Shown here piece after piece: positions 31,619 to 40,479 of a stretch of DNA of 64,000 bases. The notes under the pieces are model-generated. The model worked only from the letters and a program-made list of their open reading frames with translations. It was not told the origin of the DNA and ran no database searches. The position numbers and the translations under genes are program-made. Location: contig CAWARU010000001.1 in the NCBI GenBank assembly GCA_963784575.1, forward strand, positions 2,914,001 through 2,978,000, given 5' to 3'. The stretch is from CAWARU01 sp963784575 (lineage in GTDB: Bacteria; Pseudomonadota; Gammaproteobacteria; UBA6186; Azoamicaceae). Numbering within the stretch: position 1 is the first letter of the stretch; each line of letters begins with the position of its first letter.

Positions 31619-32848
31619 ATGAGCAAGATACTGAAAAAACTGAATAATCTTTCGATACAATTGATATTGATATTTGCAATTGCACTATTCTTAGGGCCAT
31701 ATATTGCACCTACAGTTAAATCCGTTGCGTATTCCATCAGTTTAACTATTAATTCGATGCTGCTTTTCTTATTACCCTTTATCATCTTCAGCTGTCTCTT
31801 TCATAGCTTAGTGGCAAATCGTGGTCATGCGATTCGGTTTGTGGCTATTTTGTTGGTTGTTGTCTGTGTTTCCAATTTTGTTTCAATTTTGGCGGCCTAC
31901 TTTTTAGGTACTGCAGGCTTGTCACAGATCAGCGGATATTTGCAAATGTCTGGAGGTGCAGAAAACGCTGTGAGCGCGGGATTGGAACCCTTGTGGAAGC
32001 TCAATATTCCAAAATTGATTCCAAATGAAATTGCTTTGCTTGCAGGATTGATCGTGGGCATTTTCTTCTCTTTGTTTAGAGTGAAAGGGGTGATTAAATT
32101 TGGTGAAAAAGCCAATCACTTTGTGACCGTGTTTTTAAGAAAATTATTTGTGCCTGTATTGCCTCTGTTTGCCTTGGGCTTCATCGTAAAAATGGAACAC
32201 GATGGCATCTTAATGCAGGTGATTGGAAAGTATGCGCCTATTGTTTTACTGATTGTTGCAGCCAATATCATTTATTTAGGGCTCATGTTTGCGATAGCTG
32301 CAAAATTTAATCCGCGAAAATTTTGGTTCTACATTAAGAATTCCTTGCCGGCTGGAATCCTAGGGTTCAGTACCATGTCGAGCATTGCAACCATGCCCGT
32401 GACGCTGAGTGCGGCTGAAAAAAATACTGGCAACGAAGAAGTCGCTCGTGCTGTGATTCCTGCAACTGTGAATATTCATTTGTTGGGAGACAGTATTTCC
32501 ATTCCCATTTTGGCGATGGCAGTTGCATTGACTTTTAACCAGCCTTTGCCAGGTTTTGCGCAATACTTTATGTTCTTGCAATTCTTCATGATTGCAAAAT
32601 TTGCCGCACCCGGCATTCCTTGCGGCACTATCATTGTGATGATTCCTATCCTCGAAAAATATATGGGTTTCACACCAGAAATGTCTGCCTTTATCGCAGC
32701 GATTTACATCTTGTTTGATACCATCATTACATCAGCCAATGTTTTGGGTAACAGTGCTTTGGCAGTGATGTTAACACGGATTTTGGGATGGTTTTCGAGG
32801 AAGAAGGCTGATGCGACTCACGAACAACCTGCAACTCTGCAAATCTAA
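31619..32848 (+). CDS. dicarboxylate/amino acid:cation symporter family protein
   Basis: Inner-membrane sodium- or proton-coupled carrier of the DAACS (DctA/GltP) fold, 409 residues with about eight membrane segments and two hairpins. Recognisable but divergent signature places: STMSSIATMPVTLSAAEKN (family SSSAATLP serine motif), IPATVNIHLLGDSISIPILA (family N-M-D-G-T helix) and the second hairpin KFAAPGIPCGTIIVMIPIL. The lost canonical NMDGT suggests a substrate other than aspartate or C4-dicarboxylate. ATG preceded by AAGGTGG. Clean frame, in contrast to the sequence before 30.4 kb. Stands alone after the rpoC terminator. Confidence 0.82.
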   Translation: MSKILKKLNNLSIQLILIFAIALFLGPYIAPTVKSVAYSISLTINSMLLFLLPFIIFSCLFHSLVANRGHAIRFVAILLVVVCVSNFVSILAAYFLGTAGLSQISGYLQMSGGAENAVSAGLEPLWKLNIPKLIPNEIALLAGLIVGIFFSLFRVKGVIKFGEKANHFVTVFLRKLFVPVLPLFALGFIVKMEHDGILMQVIGKYAPIVLLIVAANIIYLGLMFAIAAKFNPRKFWFYIKNSLPAGILGFSTMSSIATMPVTLSAAEKNTGNEEVARAVIPATVNIHLLGDSISIPILAMAVALTFNQPLPGFAQYFMFLQFFMIAKFAAPGIPCGTIIVMIPILEKYMGFTPEMSAFIAAIYILFDTIITSANVLGNSALAVMLTRILGWFSRKKADATHEQPATLQI

Positions 32849-32895
32849 TTTTTCTTACGTCATTCACAATCTTTTGTAGATTCTCGCCTTTCGAT

Positions 32896-32944
32896 AATAT
32901 TTTGCAAGGATCTGTCATATTTTGATAGGTTCTTGCAAAATATT
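32896..32944. repeat. 22-bp stem hairpin between symporter and LRR genes
   Basis: The arm AATATTTTGCAAGGATCTGT plus CA pairs with the reverse arm ending CTTGCAAAATATT over 22 positions, three of them G-U, around a five-base loop TATTT. No T tract follows, so it is not a simple terminator. It begins 48 bp after the symporter stop. Confidence 0.75.
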
Positions 32945-33184
32945 TAGGAATATATAAAATAATAAGTAAATGGATGAGGGAAGAAATGAAAGAAAAACTG
33001 AGACTATTACTGATGAATCAAAAAAAAACATATATTCGGGATACCGATATTATTTTGCTTTGAAATTGGGTTTAGATGCACCTTATAGCTTGAGAATGTC
33101 ATCAATTTAGCATACAATACTGGCTGTTTTCCTATTAATCTTGTTAAATTACCAATCTACTATTCAATAAAAGGAAATTTAAAC

Positions 33185-34222
33185 ATGAAATTAATCCTAA
33201 AAATATTGAAAGAAAAAGATCCCGATTTTAAAATTGAAGACATTCATTGCATAAATCAATTAGATGATACACACTGGACGCGATTTCTTGATATCTTAAC
33301 GAGCCATCCTACTGTAAAGTGTTTGAATTTGACTTATAATGGCCTTGATAGCCTAGAAGTTACACGCTTTAAACAGCTTTTCGATATCATTGCCTCTCAT
33401 AAGAAACTTACCAGCCTCATTCTTGACTATATCAGACTGGATCGTTTAGATGGTACTCGCTGGAAATATCTATGTAATGCCATTGCCAGCAATCGCAGTT
33501 TATCAAGCTTAAGGCTTTCGCAAACTTTTCTTTATAATCTTGATTCGAATCTTTGGTTCTTTAATTATTCTCGCATTAAACAATTATTTAATGTGATTGG
33601 ATCCAATTCCAGTTTAACAAGTCTTAATCTTTCGCATAATTCCCTGAGTTCCCTTAATGCTTCTCTGTGGACACACTTTTGCAAGGCACTGGTTGCTAAA
33701 TCCGGCTTATCCCATCTATGCCTTTGGGGTAACTTTCTTGGCCAGCTGGACGCTCCGCTCTGGAAGGAGTTTTGTGACGTCATTGCTGTGAATCACAGTC
33801 TGACTACAGTATACCTTGAAGGGAATTCAATTGATTATAATAGGGATGATGCTCGTTGGAGACAACTTAAAAATGCAATTGCCGCTAATCCCTATATTGT
33901 GGGTATTGGGAAATATTTCTACATGGAATCACAGCGCTTAATTTCTATGCAAAAAAGCTTAGATGCCAGAAAACATGGCATGCATCTTGCTGCCGCCCAT
34001 AGCTTAAGTAAAATTAATTTGGACCCTATAGCACCAGATAAACCTGCGAGAGTGATATCATCAGATATCGCGAAAATGATTCTGGAACGATACGATAACC
34101 CAGAAAGCCTAAATAAGCAGGTTGTTCAAGAAGTAATTATGCACAACAAAAAAATACAGGAAGCGTTGGAGCAGAGCTATGAAAAAGATGAAAATAGGCC
34201 AAAAAAACGCAAATTTTATTAA
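33185..34222 (+). CDS. leucine-rich repeat protein, putative effector
   Basis: 345 residues. Residues about 20-235 are made of LRR units of roughly 36-38 residues with a recurring LxxLxLSxNxLxxLDxxLWxxF pattern (for example LTSLNLSHNSLSSLNASLW, LSHLCLWGNFLGQLDAPLW), close to the ribonuclease-inhibitor type. The last 100 residues are helical and charged. The protein ends ENRPKKRKFY, a Pro-led basic cluster that looks like a classical nuclear localisation signal. No signal peptide. ATG at 33185 has AAAGGAA upstream. It is followed 30 to 40 bp later by a large ankyrin gene on the same strand. LRR proteins of intracellular bacteria usually bind host proteins; that role is inferred. Only a 25-codon frame (32986-33063) lies before it, which I do not call a gene. 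Confidence 0.8.
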   Translation: MKLILKILKEKDPDFKIEDIHCINQLDDTHWTRFLDILTSHPTVKCLNLTYNGLDSLEVTRFKQLFDIIASHKKLTSLILDYIRLDRLDGTRWKYLCNAIASNRSLSSLRLSQTFLYNLDSNLWFFNYSRIKQLFNVIGSNSSLTSLNLSHNSLSSLNASLWTHFCKALVAKSGLSHLCLWGNFLGQLDAPLWKEFCDVIAVNHSLTTVYLEGNSIDYNRDDARWRQLKNAIAANPYIVGIGKYFYMESQRLISMQKSLDARKHGMHLAAAHSLSKINLDPIAPDKPARVISSDIAKMILERYDNPESLNKQVVQEVIMHNKKIQEALEQSYEKDENRPKKRKFY

Positions 34223-34261
34223 AATCAAGTTATCGCATGCGAATATGATAAGGTGAGTCAA

Positions 34262-37200
34262 ATGCATCCTGAAATTACTAAATTATTGAGAGAGCGCAAG
34301 AAAGAAACTGGGAAAGAGACTGAAAAAGAGAAAAATATCAGCAGGGAACCTGAAAAAAGTGCAACGAACCTGTTTGATGCTGATGCACAGGAAACGCCAG
34401 AGAAGGCGTCCGAATTGCAACTGGATCCATTGCAACTGGATCCATTACAACTGGATCCGAAAAAATTATCTGCAGATGCACTTTTTAATCTTGTCGAGAA
34501 TCTAATCCAGAATGGAAGTAAAGAGGATTTTGAAAAAGCATATGCTCTTCTAAACTTAAACTTGGAGTCTCTTGTTTCACATGTAAATCGGTATGGGCTG
34601 GGAATATTAGACGCTGTTCTCGGGAGGTACTCACACCATACAGAGCGTTACGTACGCGAATTTGAAAAAACAGAACATTGTAATTTCTTTGAAAATTTTT
34701 TTCGACTCTCCTTACAAAATGGTTTTAATCCTCTCCGTTGCAAATTAAAATTCGGAACAACAGTTTCCTATTTAGAATATACTTCCTTACTCAATTTTCT
34801 GACGAATGTTTACCACGCTGTACATCAAGCTTTGGGGCCAAAGAAAGAAATAGATAATTCATTTGCGAGTTGTTTTATTCATTTACTTGATTTTGGTGCA
34901 GGATTGCTCCGATTTGAGACAAGGCATTCAGATAAACTTAAACCTTTGCTTGATGTTACAGGTGCTTTTGTCATGGATTCGGGGCATGATATTGGTACTA
35001 AGCCTAAGGGATTTGAGTTTTATTTTGAGGCTCCTATTGTTGTGATAGGGGTACGGATCAAAGACAATAAACGTGTCTGGATATATTCACCCAAGGTGCT
35101 AGAGGAAATCCTAAGCGGCACAAGGCAAGATATTGTATTGCCGCATTTAGATCAAATCGCTGTCAATGTATTTCAAACCGAAGAACACCATCTTGCGGAA
35201 GGGGTTAGGGAGCTATTCATCAAATATAAGAAGAATCTCGATGTACATCGAAGCCCATCAGTAAGCGATACACAGTACTATCTGGATTTCAAACAAGCAA
35301 TCATGAAATTATCCGTTCTGCCTTTGAGATCAATTTCTGAAAATGGTTACTATGATTTTCCATCTCATCGAATATCAGAAAAATCTAATTTGGTTTCTTA
35401 TGACATTACATGTTATGAGCCTTGGCTTTATCATAATATTACAGAAGTCCTTCAGATGCTTGCCATAAAAAATGCAGAGGTAAGTTTCTTTAAACTCATT
35501 CGTAAATATCATGCCATGCTTGGTGAAAAGCATTTCTTTAATTTTATCAAAGAACAAGATGAAGCATTTTTCAAGGTAGTTGGAAGGTTGTTGCTTTTTT
35601 ACAGTATTAGAAAATGTGAATATGAAATAATAGAATATTTGATAAATGATAAACGTCTAGCTCTGAATGTTACTCTTGGCAAAATTGAGAATTCTGTTTT
35701 AATTGAGCTTGCAATCTCTACGAATTTCCGTGATCCAGGAATAACTCTAGAAATTTTATCCTGTTTGCTGGATCAGGCTGGAGTTGCAGCGGGTTCACTT
35801 GCTTCTTATAGCAATGAACAAGGGGATACCGCCCTACATTTCTTTACTGCAAAATCCGGCCATGAAGCTTGTATTGCAACTTTGCTCCAAGCAGGTGCGA
35901 GTCGTTGCATCATCAATAGAGCGGGTGAAACACCCCTTAGTAATGTTCTGCGTCATTATGATGACTTCCAATATGCAATGATGCTGCTATTTCGTTTTGG
36001 GGGAGGATTGGTTGCTAGAGAGTACAGATTTTTTTGCGATTCAATGAAGTGTGATATTGAACGCGGTTTGAAAAAGTTACATGAGGAGAGGATTAGTATT
36101 TGTAACAGAGAAAAGGCGGAGAACGTTATACACTTGAGTCCGCAAGAATTTAGGCAGAAAAGATTTGATGAACATTATTATGAATCAGATTTTCTGTTGG
36201 CTGAAAGTGGTTTGCAACTGAAGGAATACTTTAAATTTTCAAACAACTTAAAACTGTTGGCTAAATCTCTTTTTGGCAATGATGTTGTTTTGGAAGAACA
36301 TGAAAAGCGGAAGGAAGAGGATTCTTTGTTATTAGAGAATCTGGGACTGATACGAGGACATGTCTTAAATGCTGATGAATTCCTGATTTCGCCTGGAATC
36401 AGAAAATTATTTGAAGAAGAAAATGTGGCTTGCGTAAAGCTTGGAGAAATGCTGGCACAATTTCTGACTTGTGATAAGGAGGTGAGCGACATCGTCACTT
36501 CGTACCTGTGTAATGGCCTCACTGTTACTAAAAGCCTTGAATTTTTCACGAAAAAGGCTAAAAACAGTAAAGAGGGGCTGGGTTCCTCCTCTTTATTTAA
36601 AGAGATTACTAAAGATTTTCCTCTTCCCCAATTGCCTAGAGAAAAATTTATTCATGAGCAATGGAAAGCCTGGAGATGGCAGCAAATAAATGGAAATAAC
36701 ATATTTGGTCAATATGATTCAGAAGTTGACCAGCTGCTAATGAGAAATGATAAAGATCCCTCAAATGTTTCGAAGCTCCAAAGACTCATTGATGATAATG
36801 GTTTATTAGTAAGAATGATGCTTGTATTGGTTGGAAGAAATTTCTTTTCTAAGTGTATCATACAGAAAAAATTTGAATTTCTAAAAATCTTAGTGAATGC
36901 GGGACTTAAGCTCGGAGTGCTTGGAGCATACATCCAGATAAATGGCGCCTTGCATTATGCCCTGGAAAGAGAGGACAGGGCAACTGCTCTACTTCTTATT
37001 GACGCTGGTGCAGATCTCACAGCACCAGAAGTGGGTGTTCGCCATTATGAAGAAATGTTCAAAAGGACGCATCCGAGATCTCCGAGATCTCCGAAATTCA
37101 TGAAGGAAATGACGGAAGTGATTGCGAAAAAGAAAAACTTTCCTGCCTTGTTGGATCCCACCGGAATGATCGAAGGGAATTTTAAAGCCATTCTAGAGAA

Positions 37201-37756
37201 ACCTGAAGATGATCCAAAAAATCTATTAACATTTCGTCGCTTCGCTGAAGAAAGATTGCTTGCCTACAATTTCTTTCATCCAGAAGGCGCGATGTTTAGA
37301 TTGATCCATGATCATAAATCCAGGTTATTGGAAATTCTCATCGATGCAAAGGCCGATGTCAATGCAGAATTCAGCCCAAAACTTAAATTACCTTTTACTT
37401 ATGCGATTGAAGTGGGCGATCTTGACTGCATTGAAGTTCTGATTGATCGCGGCGCACAGTTAAATGAAACCAGTCCTTTTGCAAAGACAACCGGTGAGCG
37501 AGCGGTAGAACGGTCACAAAAACCTGGCTGTGAATACTTTATGCGCGATTTGTTGGAACTCCTGAAAAAGAAAGGGAAAGCGGAAACTGATTTATGGTCC
37601 AGGCCTTCTCATGCAAGAAAAATGAAAGAAAACGAAGAAATGCCTGGTGCTTTATTACCGCTTTTTACAGCAGGACAAGATCAAGAGCCGGCAGAATCCT
37701 CTTTAAGCCCCAGCTCAAGCAGCAGTAGTTCCACCTTCACTAGGTGGTTTTTTTAA
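34262..37756 (+). CDS. large ankyrin-repeat protein, putative effector
   Basis: 1164 residues. The frame also has a GTG at 34253, but that GTG lies inside AAGGTGA, the natural ribosome site for the ATG at 34262, which I prefer. The N-terminus is charged and contains three copies of LQLDP. Ankyrin units are visible near residue 520 (GDTALHFFTAKSGHEACIATLLQAG), 895 (GALHYALEREDRATALLLIDAGADL) and 1042 (LPFTYAIEVGDLDCIEVLIDRGAQL); the long parts between are helical and unrecognised. The C-terminus is a Ser run then STFTRWFF. No signal peptide or membrane segment. Same strand and close to the LRR gene, perhaps co-transcribed. Dispersed, weak ankyrin units in a large protein are typical of Legionellales effectors, but no secretion data can be drawn from sequence. 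Confidence 0.8.
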   Translation: MHPEITKLLRERKKETGKETEKEKNISREPEKSATNLFDADAQETPEKASELQLDPLQLDPLQLDPKKLSADALFNLVENLIQNGSKEDFEKAYALLNLNLESLVSHVNRYGLGILDAVLGRYSHHTERYVREFEKTEHCNFFENFFRLSLQNGFNPLRCKLKFGTTVSYLEYTSLLNFLTNVYHAVHQALGPKKEIDNSFASCFIHLLDFGAGLLRFETRHSDKLKPLLDVTGAFVMDSGHDIGTKPKGFEFYFEAPIVVIGVRIKDNKRVWIYSPKVLEEILSGTRQDIVLPHLDQIAVNVFQTEEHHLAEGVRELFIKYKKNLDVHRSPSVSDTQYYLDFKQAIMKLSVLPLRSISENGYYDFPSHRISEKSNLVSYDITCYEPWLYHNITEVLQMLAIKNAEVSFFKLIRKYHAMLGEKHFFNFIKEQDEAFFKVVGRLLLFYSIRKCEYEIIEYLINDKRLALNVTLGKIENSVLIELAISTNFRDPGITLEILSCLLDQAGVAAGSLASYSNEQGDTALHFFTAKSGHEACIATLLQAGASRCIINRAGETPLSNVLRHYDDFQYAMMLLFRFGGGLVAREYRFFCDSMKCDIERGLKKLHEERISICNREKAENVIHLSPQEFRQKRFDEHYYESDFLLAESGLQLKEYFKFSNNLKLLAKSLFGNDVVLEEHEKRKEEDSLLLENLGLIRGHVLNADEFLISPGIRKLFEEENVACVKLGEMLAQFLTCDKEVSDIVTSYLCNGLTVTKSLEFFTKKAKNSKEGLGSSSLFKEITKDFPLPQLPREKFIHEQWKAWRWQQINGNNIFGQYDSEVDQLLMRNDKDPSNVSKLQRLIDDNGLLVRMMLVLVGRNFFSKCIIQKKFEFLKILVNAGLKLGVLGAYIQINGALHYALEREDRATALLLIDAGADLTAPEVGVRHYEEMFKRTHPRSPRSPKFMKEMTEVIAKKKNFPALLDPTGMIEGNFKAILEKPEDDPKNLLTFRRFAEERLLAYNFFHPEGAMFRLIHDHKSRLLEILIDAKADVNAEFSPKLKLPFTYAIEVGDLDCIEVLIDRGAQLNETSPFAKTTGERAVERSQKPGCEYFMRDLLELLKKKGKAETDLWSRPSHARKMKENEEMPGALLPLFTAGQDQEPAESSLSPSSSSSSSTFTRWFF
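37731..37754 (+). terminator. Rho-independent terminator overlapping the ankyrin gene's end
   Basis: CCACCT and AGGTGG pair around TCACT and lead straight into seven T. The stem and T tract encode the last residues of the ankyrin protein, and the stop codon TAA starts at the end of the T run. Confidence 0.75.
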
Positions 37757-37838
37757 TCTGAGGATGACATGGAATTCTTTTTTTGACATAATTCAGGTAA
37801 AATCTTTGTAACATGCAAATTTCATCGGAGGCGCCATT

Positions 37839-39371
37839 ATGAGCACAAGTGCTAGCGAACAAAAGAAAGCAATCGAGGGAGCTGCGGCAATTGCAGGATC
37901 TGAACCCGTCGCTGCAGCGATAACAAAGCTTAGAGATGAAGCAAACGAAGCAAGTGATAGCATAGATAGTGTATCTTCTGATATACCTGAAGCAAATAGA
38001 AACTTCGACTTTATTTCAGAAATAAACAAAGCTTCTGCTTTTTTATCCGCTAAAAAAGAGACACTCGTCTCGTTGCTCGATAAAATGATAACCCGGGGAG
38101 GGCGGGACGTTAGAAATTTATCAGAAGCCTTTAGATTATTATTACAAACAGATAAGTTGTCTACTACTGAAAAAATATCCTGGATAACAAAAAACATTGC
38201 AGTGCTTCCAGCACCCTTTTTGCTGTTAAACGCAGCCTTTTATTCCATGAATCCTGAGACCCTAAAAGAAGCTGGGGCATGGTTTGCATTCGCTAAACTT
38301 CGTCTTGAGATCGACACAAAGAAGTGCAATGACTACGGCAATGCTCTATTTGCTGTGCAAAAAATATATATTGCCGTATGGCCTTTGATGAAGCTTGATA
38401 AAAGCAATCCTGTTTGCGCTTATGAATTATTTTTAAATTCAATTGAGGGATGTCTTTCGCTGCATAAGCTTTACCCCTTGCAAGTTTCTCATCCGTATTG
38501 GTTGACAAATTTCAAAGATATTAAAAAGCTAGATACTGCAAAAGATGCTAAATTATTCAAACCTGTTTCCGAATGGCTTGAAATTGAGGAGTCGCAGCTC
38601 GAGATCTTCCGTCAATGCAGATTTTTTTCTAAAGGTCATGGACCTTTGGATGCGGCAGAAATTTCAGACCTTGCGGCACAAGTTTCCAAACAGTTGAAGG
38701 CGGCGCCAGAATTCCGAGCAAATTTTGCCATCGTGTTGCCTCAGGCAAGGTGTTTAGACCATCGCCTCAATGTTGAAATCATTGATTATTCTGGGGAAGG
38801 TCCGCCAAAAATTTCCAATGAAGCCCAGGAAACTGTTGACGATTCGTTTAGAAAGGAGTTCTGGAAAAAAGTGCAGGAATTAGGTCTTAAGGCGGGCATG
38901 CAATCTTTGAAGCTAATCAGCGGCTCTAGAAAGCTTGTTGCAAAGATGTATGACTATAGTAATTACAAGCATGGTGAACCAGTAATGGTTGCAACAAATG
39001 TCGGCAGTGCCGACCCCGGTTTTTTAAGGGCAGGTTTGCGATTGTGGGGTAATTATGTCCTGACAATTTATGATATTCGAAAAACGGCTGGGCATGATTT
39101 TATTATTGGAGCCTATACCGGGGGAATGGGGAGGCCGGACGCAATGAGAGCCGAAGATGTCACAAATTTTGGGGTAATTAATACTACATCCGAACCCGAT
39201 TATGCTTCAAAACCAGTGATGCCAAAGCAATTGACATTTTCATTTAATGCAAAACCAACTGATGTCTGGATAGATTCCAAAGCTACCTTTAAACGCTGTC
39301 ATTCTCCAGAACCTGGGGAAGATCCAGAAGACAATAAGATTCCTCATCCTGAATTTTGGAAAAAGGCTTGA
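37839..39371 (+). CDS. hypothetical protein, 510 aa, possible effector
   Basis: I do not recognise this protein. The first 130 residues are Ala/Glu/Ser-rich and helical (SASEQKKAIEGAAAIAG, ITKLRDEANEASDS). The middle has hydrophobic, Trp/Tyr-containing stretches (LPAPFLLLNAAFYS, AVWPLMKLDKSNPVCAYELF) that look like a folded helical domain rather than membrane segments. The last 200 residues include IVLPQARCLDHRLNVEIIDY, GEPVMVATNVGSADPGFLRA and FIIGAYTGGMGRPDAMRAED, beta-rich in look. No signal peptide. ATG at 37839 is preceded by CGGAGG. Its own transcript is likely because a terminator ends the gene before it. Its position in a block of repeat proteins hints at an effector role, nothing more. 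Confidence 0.7.
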   Translation: MSTSASEQKKAIEGAAAIAGSEPVAAAITKLRDEANEASDSIDSVSSDIPEANRNFDFISEINKASAFLSAKKETLVSLLDKMITRGGRDVRNLSEAFRLLLQTDKLSTTEKISWITKNIAVLPAPFLLLNAAFYSMNPETLKEAGAWFAFAKLRLEIDTKKCNDYGNALFAVQKIYIAVWPLMKLDKSNPVCAYELFLNSIEGCLSLHKLYPLQVSHPYWLTNFKDIKKLDTAKDAKLFKPVSEWLEIEESQLEIFRQCRFFSKGHGPLDAAEISDLAAQVSKQLKAAPEFRANFAIVLPQARCLDHRLNVEIIDYSGEGPPKISNEAQETVDDSFRKEFWKKVQELGLKAGMQSLKLISGSRKLVAKMYDYSNYKHGEPVMVATNVGSADPGFLRAGLRLWGNYVLTIYDIRKTAGHDFIIGAYTGGMGRPDAMRAEDVTNFGVINTTSEPDYASKPVMPKQLTFSFNAKPTDVWIDSKATFKRCHSPEPGEDPEDNKIPHPEFWKKA

Positions 39372-39410
39372 AGGAAGAAATTTACTCGTTTACTAACTTA
39401 ATTGCCATGC

Positions 39411-39435
39411 TGCCATTTCATCTTGCCAAATGGCA
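39411..39435 (+). other. hairpin after the 510-aa gene
   Basis: TGCCATTT pairs with AAATGGCA around a nine-base loop, 40 bp past the stop. A weak T-rich stretch follows, so it may be a poor terminator. Confidence 0.35.
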
Positions 39436-39489
39436 TTTGTAAATGGCTCTCAAGGACAAAATGAGAATATAACATCTATCGATAATAAA

Positions 39490-39518
39490 TTGTCATTCAG
39501 CCTAATATAAGGTAAACT
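39490..39518 (+). promoter_or_regulatory. rpsP: sigma-70 promoter of rpsP operon
   Basis: TTGTCA, a 17-base spacer and TAAACT, 58 bp before the rpsP start codon. Both hexamers match consensus at four or more positions with ideal spacing. Confidence 0.55.
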
Positions 39519-39576
39519 ATGGGATCTTATAGATTTTAAATGAGTCAATCACTTAATTAAAGGGGAAAACGAACCC

Positions 39577-39837
39577 ATGGTCGTAATACGATTAACACGG
39601 GGCGGTGCTAAAAAACGCCCATTTTATCATGTAGTTGCAACAGATAGCCGCAATCGCCGCGATGGCCGTTATTTGGAGCGCTTAGGCTATTTTAATCCCA
39701 TTGCCAGCGGCAAAGAAGAGCGTTTAAACCTCAATCGCGAGAGGATTGAGTACTGGCTAGGGACTGGCGCAATCCCATCCCATAGAGTGGCTGGATTGGT
39801 TAAGGATTGGGACGAGCAGCTTGCTAAAGCTTCCTAA
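39577..39837 (+). CDS. rpsP: 30S ribosomal protein S16
   Basis: Assembly protein of the small subunit. 86 residues with the family start MVVIRLTRGGAKKRPFYHVV, then ATDSRNRRDGRYLERLGYFNP and the WLGTGAIPSHRVAGL part. The ATG follows AAAGGGG. First gene of rpsP-rimM-trmD-rplS. Confidence 0.96.
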   Translation: MVVIRLTRGGAKKRPFYHVVATDSRNRRDGRYLERLGYFNPIASGKEERLNLNRERIEYWLGTGAIPSHRVAGLVKDWDEQLAKAS

Positions 39838-39910
39838 TTCCATCGCGATAGCTAAAGCTTCTGTGTTTAAATTTAGAAAACAGTTGAAGGCTTCTTAGGG
39901 GTTTCGAACC

Positions 39911-40465
39911 ATGAGTATGGAAGAATCGGATGAGCCGACTTCCTTTGTTGTTTTGGGTAGAATCGGCGCCCCTTTTGGCATTCAGGGTTTTGTGCATGTG
40001 CAATCGTTCACGGAGTTTGCGGACGATTTGTTGGAATACGATCCTTGGCATATAAAAGTTCGGGATGTGAAGCCAGAGCACGGAAAAGTTTGGAAACCTT
40101 TTAGAGTATTGGACGCTCGGAAACACGGTAAGGGATTGGTGGCGAGGTTAGAAGGCTGTGAAAATCGCGAAGATGCGCAGCGATTAACGAATTTAGAAAT
40201 TGGTATTGAAAGAGATCGATTACCGGACCTTGTAGAAGGCGATTATTATTGGGTCGATCTGATTGGCCTTGATGTTATTAATGAGGAAGGTGTTCATTTA
40301 GGAAAGGTGAAGGAACTGCTAGAAACAGGTGCTAATGATGTTTTGGTGGTTTGGAATGATGAAAAGGATACAGAATATTTAATTCCATACGTTCCTGAAG
40401 AATACATATTGAAGATAGATTTGGAAGCCCAGCAGATTTTGGTGCATTGGGGTTTGGATTACTAA
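39911..40465 (+). CDS. rimM: ribosome maturation factor RimM
   Basis: Assists 30S head assembly and binds S19. 184 residues. N-terminal RimM domain (FVVLGRIGAPFGIQGFVHVQSFTE) and C-terminal PRC-barrel (GDYYWVDLIGLDVINEEGVHLGKV, YLIPYVPEEYILKIDLE). The 73-bp gap from rpsP has no other frame. Co-transcribed with trmD 14 bp downstream. Confidence 0.95.
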   Translation: MSMEESDEPTSFVVLGRIGAPFGIQGFVHVQSFTEFADDLLEYDPWHIKVRDVKPEHGKVWKPFRVLDARKHGKGLVARLEGCENREDAQRLTNLEIGIERDRLPDLVEGDYYWVDLIGLDVINEEGVHLGKVKELLETGANDVLVVWNDEKDTEYLIPYVPEEYILKIDLEAQQILVHWGLDY

Positions 40466-40479
40466 TTTTGGATTAACTG

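Noticed and set aside
32986..33063. 25-codon frame before the LRR gene
   Set aside because: Very short, no similarity, and A-rich by composition; not enough to call a gene.
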